27,515 nt of DNA from Holophagales bacterium (GTDB taxonomy: Bacteria; Acidobacteriota; Holophagae; Holophagales; Holophagaceae). Location of the stretch: contig JAITFL010000061.1 in assembly GCA_031281385.1 (NCBI GenBank), forward strand, positions 1 through 27,515, written 5' to 3'. Of this stretch, positions 9,347-16,529 are shown piece after piece (positions within the stretch are counted from its first letter, which is position 1; each line of letters starts with the position of its first letter). The notes beneath the pieces were generated by a model. The model had not been told where the DNA came from and ran no database searches. It saw only the letters and a list, made by a program, of their open reading frames with translations. The translations under genes were made by a program, and so were the position numbers.

Positions 9347-9354
9347 AAAGAAAA
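9347..9354. repeat. Target-site duplication, left copy (AAAGAAAA)
   Basis: AAAGAAAA directly abuts the left terminal repeat of the transposon and recurs exactly at 13657-13664 next to the right terminal repeat. Eight base pairs is the duplication length expected for IS1595-family insertion. Confidence 0.93.
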
Positions 9355-9380
9355 GGGAACTATATACTTGATTCCACAAG
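9355..9380. repeat. Left terminal inverted repeat of the transposon
   Basis: These 26 bp begin GGGAACTATATACTTGATTC and are the exact reverse complement of 13631-13656. Identity ends immediately inside both copies, so the repeat length is well defined. Confidence 0.95.
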
Positions 9381-9423
9381 TTAGCAACTTCAACAATAAC
9401 AACACTTGCTTGGGAGCATAGAA

Positions 9424-9573
9424 ATGAACAATTTATTAGTTTATATGTCCAGCAGAGCGGTTGGGGTGAGTGCGTCATTTGAATTATTTGGATCATCTTA
9501 TGATTGGCTCATTAATCCCAGAATCAATCATGTAGTTTCAGTCGCGGTTTTTTTCACCAAGGTCAGTTTCTAA
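9424..9573 (+). CDS. Possible small protein of 49 residues inside the transposon
   Basis: The open frame starts MNNLLVYMSSRAVGV and ends TKVSF, just upstream of the RCC1 gene. GGGAG lies seven bases before the ATG, a plausible ribosome binding site. No motif is recognised and it is too short to judge by composition. It may be chance or leader sequence for the RCC1 gene, whose ATG is 15 bp after this stop. Confidence 0.25.
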   Translation: MNNLLVYMSSRAVGVSASFELFGSSYDWLINPRINHVVSVAVFFTKVSF

Positions 9574-9588
9574 ATTCGGAGGTCAGTC

Positions 9589-11019
9589 ATGTTTTCACGT
9601 TCAAGGTTCGCATCGCTCGTTTCCGGCATCGCAAGAGTCGCCGCCCTTTTTGGTCTGCTTTTACTGGCTTCGCCAGGGTTTTCTCAGGGCTTGTCTGGCG
9701 ACGGAAGGCTCTCCATTTCTTTGAACGGTGCGCCAATCGTGCGTAGCGGAGCATCGTCTTCGACCATTCAGCTTTCTGCTAATGTGTTGCCACCCGATGC
9801 GACGAACAAAGAAGTCCAGTGGTCGTCTAACAATCCCAGTGTGGCGAGCGTGGACAGCAGCGGCAATGTCACCGCTGTTTCCGTTGGCACTGCCATAATT
9901 ACCGTGACCTCTCTTGATGGGTCGTTCACGGCGCAGTGTGTGGTGACTGTCAATTCTGCAGGTCTTCCAGTGAAATCTGTTTTGCCTTGCGCTTCCGTTG
10001 GCGGGGATTTCATGCTCTTTATTAAAGCTGACGGCACTTTGTGGGCATGCGGCCTTAATACCAATGGTCAGCTGGGGTTGGGCCACACCAATACTGTCAA
10101 TGTTCCTACACAGATCGGAACAGACACAGATTGGGCGGCTATCGCAGCGGGAACTTATCATTCTTTGGCACTAAAGAATGACGGCAGCCTTTGGGTTTGG
10201 GGGAATACTGCGAGCGGTGCCCTTGGCGCTACCGTGGCTAACAATAAGATCCCTTCTCGCATTTTGGCTGACAGCCGTTGGGTGGATATTGCAGCTGGCA
10301 ACAGCCATTCTGTCGCTTTGAAAGATGATGGTACGGTTTGGGCTTGGGGTCTTTGTGATTATTTGCAGAGTCCTGATAATACAGGAGTTCCCAAGAAATA
10401 TAGCAGTAATCTGAATTCAGATTTTGTTTCTGTCACTGCTGGCGACCGCTTGACTTTTGCCGTCAAATCTTCCGGCCAGGTTTATTCGGCCGGGTATAAT
10501 GCGTTTGCTCAAACAGGGAAGAATGTTGCGAGTACTCAAGAAAGTTTCGGCATGGCCTCCCCCTTGAGTACTGTCGCCAGCATTGCAGCAGGTTCAGGCC
10601 ACGGAATTGCGATATTTGCCAATGGGTCTCTTTGGGCATGGGGTACAAGCATGGCAGGGTCTGCCGGGTTGGGTTCTTCTACCAATGTTAAAATCCCTCT
10701 CCAGATCGGAACTTCTACTGATTGGGTCCAAGTTGTCAGCGGCGACTATTTTTCTGTAGCTTTAAATTCATCAGGAAAGATATTTTCTACCGGCAACAAC
10801 ACCTATGGGGCTCTGGGGTCGGGAAATACTACGGCTAGAACGACATTTGCTCAGATTGGCTTAGATTCGGATTGGACATTCGTTGCTGCAGGTGGGTACT
10901 CAACGTGTGCCATAAAAGCCGATGGTTCTTTCTATACTTGGGGTCAGAATAGCTCTGGTCAACTTGGTATTGGTAGTACTGGGTCATATTCTACTTTACC
11001 ATGCAAAATTACATTTTAA
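9589..11019 (+). CDS. Secreted BIG2-RCC1 beta-propeller protein (transposon passenger)
   Basis: The 476-residue protein is preceded by GGAGG six bases before the ATG. It has a signal peptide (about residues 1-32, ending SPGFSQG). A bacterial Ig-like group 2 domain follows (about 39-124, with EVQWSSNNPSVASVDSSGNVTAVSVGTA-type spacing). Seven RCC1-type repeats then run to the end. They are recognisable as ADGTLWACG, NDGSLWVWG, DDGTVWAWG, SSGQVYSAG, ANGSLWAWG, SSGKIFSTG and ADGSFYTWG, enough for one complete seven-bladed propeller. Such proteins are usually exported, with binding roles at the surface or outside; the ligand is unknown. It lies entirely inside the transposon, so it travels as cargo. 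A short hairpin, AGGTCA/TGACCT at 11031-11045, follows the stop but lacks a T-tract. Confidence 0.9.
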   Translation: MFSRSRFASLVSGIARVAALFGLLLLASPGFSQGLSGDGRLSISLNGAPIVRSGASSSTIQLSANVLPPDATNKEVQWSSNNPSVASVDSSGNVTAVSVGTAIITVTSLDGSFTAQCVVTVNSAGLPVKSVLPCASVGGDFMLFIKADGTLWACGLNTNGQLGLGHTNTVNVPTQIGTDTDWAAIAAGTYHSLALKNDGSLWVWGNTASGALGATVANNKIPSRILADSRWVDIAAGNSHSVALKDDGTVWAWGLCDYLQSPDNTGVPKKYSSNLNSDFVSVTAGDRLTFAVKSSGQVYSAGYNAFAQTGKNVASTQESFGMASPLSTVASIAAGSGHGIAIFANGSLWAWGTSMAGSAGLGSSTNVKIPLQIGTSTDWVQVVSGDYFSVALNSSGKIFSTGNNTYGALGSGNTTARTTFAQIGLDSDWTFVAAGGYSTCAIKADGSFYTWGQNSSGQLGIGSTGSYSTLPCKITF

Positions 11020-11139
11020 TAACTTAAAGAAGGTCATAGTGACCTATTGATCTGAACTTTGTGCCATCATTGAAAAATGTTTGCCTAGCAAGATTTGATT
11101 CGACCCGATAGGATAATGGAAAATCTAGTCTCTATTGAG

Positions 11140-12036
11140 TTAATCAAACGTCCAATACCAATTAGAACTATAGCCATCTGTTATTTCTAGTCTTTTGAAT
11201 TTAAGGTTTTTGAGGGGCACGAAAATTTCTGGATCATTGGACATTTGATGAGCCGTGACTCTATTGACTAAAATGTATTTGATAACAAGTGTTGTGGATT
11301 GTGGTCCCTTGACAGAGACTGATACATCCATGCCATTGTCTAAGTAGCGTTTTTCTAATTTGTTGGCAAAGTTTATTCTGTCCTGTTTGTCACTATCGTC
11401 TTTTAGGATTTGTTGTCTGCGTTCATATTCGGCGAGTAGTGGTTTTTTGTTTGGGTGATCGTTTGTTAATGCTTGTATGTGGCGAAGGGCTCCTGACCAT
11501 TGATATTTATTCATCATCTCTTTTGCCTTTGCAATGTGTTCAACGGCACTCAAGGCATTAAATGCGGCTAGTTCTGCTTCATTTTTCTTTTCTTCTGCTT
11601 CTTTCTTGCTTGAGTCTATACTAATAATTTTACACTGAAATACTTCTGGTATCTGTCTTTGGATGCTAGTGTCTGGATCCGGCTTTCTGCCTTTAACAAA
11701 TCCAATAAGAGTAATGGTTTCGCCTCCTGAAAGCTCTGAGATTTTTTCAATTTCTTTGGGGTCAAGATATGCTGTAAGATACCAGAAAGGATCGCCAGAG
11801 AAATACGCTCCTAAATCAACTCTGTTTCCGTTTTTATTAATAAAGTCACCAGTTATCTGAATGTATTTTTCGTGGTAATTTGGATATGATGAGAAAATGT
11901 CGGTCGCAAGCGCGCTACCTTCTGGTTCAACCGGTGTTCTGTCTTCAACCGGTGTTCTGTCACATGCGACCATGAACAATAGTACGATCAAAAGAAATGA
12001 TAGGTTTCTTCCCCAAGTTGTTTTTTGCTGTAACAT
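11140..12036 (-). CDS. Putative lipoprotein with OB-fold-like domain (transposon passenger)
   Basis: I start the gene at the ATG at 12036 rather than the upstream one at 12057, because GGAGAG lies six bases before it; this gives 298 residues. The N-terminus has a basic region, a hydrophobic stretch (SFLLIVLLFMV) and a lipobox-like MVAC, predicting lipid attachment at that Cys and an envelope location. Next comes a region with the pattern YIQITGDFINKNG ... ETITLIGFVKGR, resembling the tRNA_anti-like OB-fold seen in other lipoproteins. A Lys/Glu-rich helical segment (SSKKEAEEKKNEAELAAF) and a C-terminal domain of unknown type follow. It converges on the RCC1 gene. Its AT-rich codon use differs from the transposase. 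Function is unknown; the OB-fold call is tentative. Confidence 0.75.
   Translation of the reverse strand: MLQQKTTWGRNLSFLLIVLLFMVACDRTPVEDRTPVEPEGSALATDIFSSYPNYHEKYIQITGDFINKNGNRVDLGAYFSGDPFWYLTAYLDPKEIEKISELSGGETITLIGFVKGRKPDPDTSIQRQIPEVFQCKIISIDSSKKEAEEKKNEAELAAFNALSAVEHIAKAKEMMNKYQWSGALRHIQALTNDHPNKKPLLAEYERRQQILKDDSDKQDRINFANKLEKRYLDNGMDVSVSVKGPQSTTLVIKYILVNRVTAHQMSNDPEIFVPLKNLKFKRLEITDGYSSNWYWTFD
11926..11961. repeat. Exact tandem 18-bp duplication in the lipoprotein gene
   Basis: The unit TTCAACCGGTGTTCTGTC occurs twice in a row (11926-11943 and 11944-11961). In the minus-strand protein this encodes DRTPVE twice, just after the predicted lipidated Cys. It looks like a slippage-prone linker that can vary in length without frameshift. 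Confidence 0.9.
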
Positions 12037-12278
12037 TTCGAACTCTCCAACCAACATTGTACCACATTTTAACCAAACGAGATGTAAAGTTTGCTCTGGT
12101 TAGTTTTGACTGCAATGCCTTAGTCTTACGAATAGTTTGTGCTGGTTTTGGGATTCCAAGTAAACATGATGATTCCCTTGGTTTTTGGTCTAGGACTTGC
12201 TAGGGCTGCTGCCAAGGCACAAGACTTGCAACAGAGAGCCAGACGAAAAAAAAGCGAAAGACATGCTACAATCAAAGC

Positions 12279-13274
12279 ATGGCAAGACCTCTGCGGCTCA
12301 AAAAAATCGACCCCCACACCAAGCGCAGGCGGCGCAGGGTGCGGGTTCTCTCTACCTATTCCTTGATGGAGCGCTTTCCTGACGAGGATACTGCGATAGC
12401 CTACCTCACGCCCATCCTTTGGCCTGATGGCCCTGTGTGCCCATACTGCGGCTCACGCGAAGTCACGCCCCGCAAAGACAAAGGGACGATGCACAATTGC
12501 CGCAAATGCCGAAAAGACTTCACCATCAGGGTCGGCACCATCTTCCATCGTTCCCATGTCCCGCTTCACAAGTGGCTCCACGCAATGTACCTCATCGTCA
12601 CCGCAAGGAAGGGAATATCCTCCATGCAGCTCTCTAAGCAGATCGGCGTGACCCAGAAGACTGCGTGGTTTCTCTTGCACCGCATACGCGCTGCATGCGG
12701 CAACCAGATCAAGAAGTTGCTTTCCGGCATAATTGAAGTTGATGAGACGTACATAGGCGGCATCGAAAAGAACAAGCACTCAAAGAAACGCCTCCACCAG
12801 AAAGGCGGGACCACAGGGAAGACTGCCGTCATGGGTATGAGGGACAGAGGCGGACGGGTCGCCGCCAAGGTTGTCAGGCGCACCGACAAAACAACTTTGC
12901 AGGGTGAAGTTATAGGCGCTATCGAGCCGGGCTCGACTATCTGCACGGACGAGCATCTGGCTTACGAAGGATTGGGCGAGCTGTATGACCATAGGGCGGT
13001 CTGCCACAGCGCCAAGCAGTTCGTGGACGGCATGGCGAGCACAAACGGCGTTGAGAGCGTCTGGGCCCTCTTAAAGAGGGGTTTCTACGGCATCTACCAC
13101 AGCTTTAGCGACAAGCATCTTCAGCTCTATGTGGATGAATTTGTTTTTAGGCTGAACGAGGGCAACTGTGCGATTGATACGATGGACAGGCTAGAAACGC
13201 TGGCTAAGGGGATGAAAGGCCAGAGGCTGACCTACAGGATGCTGACAGAAGATCACTGCGAAATGGTGGCGTAG
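12279..13274 (+). CDS. IS1595/ISXO2-type transposase
   Basis: The 331-residue protein has an N-terminal zinc ribbon with CPYC at 54-57 and CRKC at 74-77. A helix-turn-helix-like segment follows (SMQLSKQIGVTQKTAWFLLHRIR), then the IS1595-type catalytic core. Catalytic candidates are D155 (VDETYIGG), D224 (CTDEHLAY) and the third site around N256/E259 in TNGVESVWALLKRG, the family's DD(N/E) plus Lys signature. It cuts and joins the transposon ends. No frameshift or missing motif is visible, so it is probably active. The start is uncertain: no Shine-Dalgarno sequence precedes this ATG, but TACAAT (12267-12272) lies six bases upstream and could drive a leaderless message. GC content is higher than in the two passenger genes. 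Confidence 0.95.
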   Translation: MARPLRLKKIDPHTKRRRRRVRVLSTYSLMERFPDEDTAIAYLTPILWPDGPVCPYCGSREVTPRKDKGTMHNCRKCRKDFTIRVGTIFHRSHVPLHKWLHAMYLIVTARKGISSMQLSKQIGVTQKTAWFLLHRIRAACGNQIKKLLSGIIEVDETYIGGIEKNKHSKKRLHQKGGTTGKTAVMGMRDRGGRVAAKVVRRTDKTTLQGEVIGAIEPGSTICTDEHLAYEGLGELYDHRAVCHSAKQFVDGMASTNGVESVWALLKRGFYGIYHSFSDKHLQLYVDEFVFRLNEGNCAIDTMDRLETLAKGMKGQRLTYRMLTEDHCEMVA

Positions 13275-13630
13275 GGCGTTTGTTCCGTGCTTGTGTTGGG
13301 TGCAATGGCAGTGATAGGAACTACCATTAGACAGAGTTCAAAGTGTACGGATATGGTTTTCTGAAAAAGTAGCAATCGCTTACCAGAAGCCATTTTTGCA
13401 GGGGAATCTGTCAAATAGAGAAATTGATCGTGGATGGCTTGTAGCGCATTGTTGATGCGTTGCAGGTTGTTTGGCCGTGCATTTCGCATGTCAGATGATT
13501 TGGTTCGGCTGTAAAACTGCTTAGATGTAGTTTTGGGACAATTCAGTTTCAGTGGGCAATTAGTTGTTTATTTGCAGGCTGCTAGGCTAGATGATAGAGT
13601 CAAGCACATCTATTGATAAGTGATTCATTG
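13275..13630. other. Non-coding right arm of the transposon
   Basis: About 350 bp separate the transposase stop from the right terminal repeat. I see no open frame with a start signal and no RNA gene. Its length is unusual, since most simple insertion sequences keep only tens of bases between transposase and end. Confidence 0.6.
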
Positions 13631-13656
13631 CTTGTGGAATCAAGTATATAGTTCCC
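13631..13656. repeat. Right terminal inverted repeat of the transposon
   Basis: These 26 bp (ending ...TATATAGTTCCC) are the exact reverse complement of 9355-9380 and are followed at once by the AAAGAAAA target copy. Confidence 0.95.
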
Positions 13657-13664
13657 AAAGAAAA
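13657..13664. repeat. Target-site duplication, right copy (AAAGAAAA)
   Basis: Exact second copy of 9347-9354. The interrupted methyltransferase frame resumes directly after it with GGC GGG ATT. Confidence 0.93.
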
Positions 13665-14036
13665 GGCGGGATTAATTTTAATAAAGGGTATTTTCTTCCG
13701 ACCTATGAAGTAATTTATTTAATTTGTAAACAGAATTTTAAGCTTACCCCAAAGGCGAGTTCTTATGGAGATGTTTGGGAATTTATGCAGGAAACAAAAA
13801 ATATTCACCCGGCACCGTTTCCTGTGGCACTCATTGAGCGAATCATTGGAAGTACAGATGCCAAAATCATTCTTGACCCATTTATGGGTAGTGGCACTAC
13901 AGCAGTAGCCGCAAAAAATCTTGGAAGAGATTTTATTGGAATTGAAATATCACCAGATTATATCGAATTATCCGAAGCAAGGCTATTGCGTTCAGCAAAT
14001 GCGCCAAGAGGACTTTTTGATGAAGAATTACACTAA
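13665..14036 (+). pseudogene. DNA methyltransferase, C-terminal fragment
   Basis: This is the second half of the methyltransferase split by the transposon. It begins GGINFNKGYFLPTYEVIYLICK and contains the SAM-binding motif I as ILDPFMGSGTTAVAAKNLGRDFIGIEIS. The catalytic TSPPY motif is left in the other fragment (8818-9354), so neither half should work alone. The open frame extends back to a GTG at 13620 inside the transposon end, which could give an independent but incomplete product. The stop at 14036 overlaps the restriction enzyme start by 17 nt, showing that the two genes were translationally linked before the insertion. Confidence 0.9.
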
Positions 14037-14802
14037 GCAATCATTGATTGAAGCGTTGCGAGAAATACGCAAACGTGGATGGATTGAAAATCTACGACAA
14101 GGAAATGCCGGGGCCATTGGCAACACATTAGAAGACTTACTTGGCATAGATGAAAATAATTTACCAATTCCTAATGCATCAGAATGGGAATTAAAAACTC
14201 AAAGAATTGGAACAAACTCATTGATAACTTTATTCCACATGGAACCATCGCCAACTGCTTATAAAATTGTTTCACAAATATTGTTACCAAAATACGGTTG
14301 GAAGCACAAAGAAGCAGGAAATAGATACCCAAATGACGAAATGAGTTTCAGGCAAACAATTAACACTGAAAACTATTCTGATCGTGGCTTTATCGTTGAA
14401 GTTGACAGAAAATCTCGTAAGATCGTCATTTCTTTTGATCACACAAAAATTGACAATCGCCATTATGAATGGAAAAAAGCAATAGAACAAAGAGTAGGAT
14501 TATCACAGATTACACCTCAACCATATTGGGGGTTTGATGATTTATTTCATAAAGCTGGAACAAAACTACACAACTGCTTTTTCGTGAGAGCAGAATTAGA
14601 AAATCGACAAAATAAGGAATTTTTTCGTTATCAAGATATTTTAATGTTAAAAAAACTTTCACTGGAAAAATTTATCCATGCTATTGACACTGGAACAATA
14701 TTCGTTGATTTTGACGCTAGAACAAAACATAATCATGGAACTAAATTCAGAGTAAAACAATCAACTATTCCTGAATTATACTGTGAAATTAAAGAGTTAT
14801 AG
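14020..14802 (+). CDS. Type II restriction endonuclease, MvaI/BcnI-like
   Basis: The likely start is the ATG at 14020 (MKNYTKQSLIEAL), which overlaps the end of the methyltransferase by 17 nt and gives 260 residues, close to MvaI and BcnI. The N-terminal part matches that family: GNTLEDLLGIDENN followed by the catalytic-type ELK in ASEWELKTQR. The MutH/MvaI/BcnI group uses such acidic residues plus the E-x-K to hold metal. MvaI and BcnI cut CCWGG and CCSGG; the specificity here cannot be read from sequence. The frame is complete with no visible damage, although its partner methylase is disrupted. The insertion lies upstream in the same operon and may silence it by polarity. AT-rich, like the methyltransferase. 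Confidence 0.82.
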   Translation: MKNYTKQSLIEALREIRKRGWIENLRQGNAGAIGNTLEDLLGIDENNLPIPNASEWELKTQRIGTNSLITLFHMEPSPTAYKIVSQILLPKYGWKHKEAGNRYPNDEMSFRQTINTENYSDRGFIVEVDRKSRKIVISFDHTKIDNRHYEWKKAIEQRVGLSQITPQPYWGFDDLFHKAGTKLHNCFFVRAELENRQNKEFFRYQDILMLKKLSLEKFIHAIDTGTIFVDFDARTKHNHGTKFRVKQSTIPELYCEIKEL

Positions 14803-14905
14803 TTCTGTATTGAAACAATTTAGCATCTGTCATTCTAAGTTATTCAAAATGTGATTGTTTATGTAGATTCTCTCGTTTCCGAATCTGTGTGCTAACTTTC
14901 AGTCA

Positions 14906-16396
14906 TCATTCTAGCCATCTCTTCAACCTCTCCCTGACCTCTTCCGGACCCAGCAGGTACAGCGTGTCGAAGATGCCGGGGCTTATGGGCTTGCCGCAGA
15001 GGGCGACGCGGAGGGCCTGGGCTAGGTCTTTTATCTTTAGGCCGTGGCGGGCCAGGATTTCATCGAAGGCGGCCTTCAATGGGTCGTGCCTGTAGTCTTG
15101 CAGGGTGGCGACTTCCGCAAGCGCGGGCAGCGTCTTGGGCGTGATGTGTTCTTCCGCGCTTTTGAACTCCTGTGGGGCAGCCCAGCAAAAGGCCATGGAG
15201 TTTGCCATTTCGACTAAGGACTTGCCCTTCTGCATGGCGTGTATGGCCGCCTGTTTCCACTCTTCGGGCTTCGATTCCCATGCGCTTGGGAGGAATGGGC
15301 GAAGTAGCGGCTCTAGCTCTTGCCACGAGGAGCGCTGTATTAGTTTTTGGTTGATCCAGTTGAGCTTGTCCATGTCAAAGCGGGCAGGACTCTTTTGCAC
15401 TTCGTCAAGGTCGAACAGCTCGATCATCTGTTCATCGGTCAATATCTCCTCTTCGGCGCTCTCTGAGGCTTTCCCGTCTATTTTGGGGCACCACGACAGT
15501 TTTGCAAGGGCCAGGCGGATGGCGCTGGGCAGCAGGCCAAGGGCTTGGTATTCGGTTATGCTGGTGGCCCCGTGCCGCTTGCTAAGTTTTGCGCCATCGG
15601 CTCCAAGTATCATTGGCACGTGGGCAAAGGTTGGCGGCTCGTTGCCAAGGGCCTGGTAGAGGGCTATCTGCTTTGGCGTGTTGGCTACGTGGTCGTCCCC
15701 CCTTATCACGTGCGTCACTTCCATGCCTATGTCGTCTATGACGACGCAAAAGTTGTAGGTGGGTACACCCGCTTGGCCACCCTCGCCCGTGCGGGCCATC
15801 ACCCAGTCGTCCAGACTCTGGGCTGGGAAGTCTATGCGCCCCTTTATCTTGTCGCGGAGGACTATGCAGCCATTTTCGAGCCAAGGCTCGTTTCCGCTGG
15901 GCATTTTTAGACGCACTGAAAATGGCTGGCTGGCGTCGTAGTTTTTGTCGCGGCACCCGTTGCCTGCGTCCGCGCCCCTGTTGTACTGAAATGGGATTCC
16001 GCCAGTTTCAGCTTTCTTGCGCCTTTCTTCCAAGCTCTCCTTTGTGCAGCGGCAGCGATAGGCTAGGCCCATCTCCAGCAGTTTTTCCAGTGCTGGCCTA
16101 TAGTGCGACTCCATGCGCTGCATCTGCCTATATGGCCCATTCGGCCCCTTCCACTCCTTTGGCCGACCCGGTATCGGCCCTTCGTCCCAATCCAAGCCGC
16201 ACCACGACATCCCATCTTCGATGATGCGGATGTTGTCGTCCGTGTTTCTCTCTAGGTCTGTGTCCTCTATCCTGAGGATGAATCTGCCCCCATGCCTTTT
16301 GGCATAGAGCCAGCAGAATAGAGCCGTACGCACGCCGCCTATGTGCAGCATGCCTGTGGGCGATGGGGCGAAGCGGGTTACTACTTGTCTTGGCAT
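14906..16396 (-). CDS. gltX: Glutamyl-tRNA synthetase
   Basis: The 496-residue class I synthetase attaches glutamate to tRNA-Glu. The HIGH-type motif is HIGG at 18-21 in FAPSPTGMLHIGGVRT, and the KMSKS-type motif KLSKR is at 270-274, followed by HGA as in bacterial GluRS. A Cys-containing insert (YRCRCTKESLEERRKKAE, with a later Cys) resembles the zinc-type insertion of some GluRS enzymes. The C-terminal helical anticodon-binding domain is complete. CAAGG precedes the ATG. It follows the MglA-like GTPase by 133 bp on the same strand and could be co-transcribed. A TATAAT in that gap offers an independent promoter. Confidence 0.97.
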   Translation of the reverse strand: MPRQVVTRFAPSPTGMLHIGGVRTALFCWLYAKRHGGRFILRIEDTDLERNTDDNIRIIEDGMSWCGLDWDEGPIPGRPKEWKGPNGPYRQMQRMESHYRPALEKLLEMGLAYRCRCTKESLEERRKKAETGGIPFQYNRGADAGNGCRDKNYDASQPFSVRLKMPSGNEPWLENGCIVLRDKIKGRIDFPAQSLDDWVMARTGEGGQAGVPTYNFCVVIDDIGMEVTHVIRGDDHVANTPKQIALYQALGNEPPTFAHVPMILGADGAKLSKRHGATSITEYQALGLLPSAIRLALAKLSWCPKIDGKASESAEEEILTDEQMIELFDLDEVQKSPARFDMDKLNWINQKLIQRSSWQELEPLLRPFLPSAWESKPEEWKQAAIHAMQKGKSLVEMANSMAFCWAAPQEFKSAEEHITPKTLPALAEVATLQDYRHDPLKAAFDEILARHGLKIKDLAQALRVALCGKPISPGIFDTLYLLGPEEVRERLKRWLE

Positions 16397-16529
16397 GGGT
16401 TACCTTGTTGGCTGATGGAATTGGTTTGGATTGATCAATGGCTGTGGCGCGGTGGCGGCGCAAGGGCATTGCAAGATAATTATACCTTTTGCGCCCCTGT
16501 CTTTGCGCGATGGCGGCCTTGGCTGGCAA

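Larger units (their letters stand above)
8818..9384 (+). pseudogene. DNA methyltransferase, N-terminal fragment (interrupted by the transposon)
   Basis: The methyltransferase reading frame runs from the ATG at 8818 (AAGGA six bases upstream) to codon 179 at 9354. It then enters the transposon end and stops at 9384. The fragment has the catalytic motif IV as TSPPYNL, in the sequence SGSVDLVVTSPPYN, and the target-recognition region up to IIIWKRK. TSPPY is typical of N4-cytosine (m4C) methyltransferases. Its position ahead of the SAM-binding motif I, found in the other half at 13665-14036, makes this a beta-class enzyme. Joining 9354 directly to 13665 gives an uninterrupted 302-codon gene reading IIIWKRKGGINFNKGYF. 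The protective enzyme of the restriction-modification pair is therefore predicted to be inactive in this copy. Codon use is AT-rich, unlike the flanking synthetase genes, which suggests horizontal transfer. Confidence 0.9.
9355..13656. mobile_element. 4302-bp IS1595-family transposon with passenger genes
   Basis: The element is bounded by perfect 26-bp inverted repeats (9355-9380 and 13631-13656, outer sequence GGGAACTATATACTTGATTC...) and flanked by an 8-bp direct repeat. It sits inside a DNA methyltransferase gene, and removing it with one target copy restores that gene exactly in frame. It carries an IS1595/ISXO2-type transposase at its right side. To the left are a BIG2-RCC1 secreted protein, a lipoprotein gene in the opposite direction and a possible 49-residue frame. 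Plain IS1595 elements are about 1 kb; members with passenger genes are known in this family. Perfect ends and intact frames suggest recent insertion. It could also be mobilised in trans by related transposases. Confidence 0.93.

Noticed and set aside
12139..12382. Plus-strand frames upstream of the transposase as an N-terminal extension or frameshifted first half
   Set aside because: They lie in other frames, run past the transposase start without homologous motifs, and the transposase already has its complete zinc ribbon.
9355..13656. Composite transposon flanked by two separate insertion sequences
   Set aside because: Only one transposase is present. The terminal repeats are single 26-bp ends in inverted orientation with one 8-bp duplication, so this is a unit transposon.
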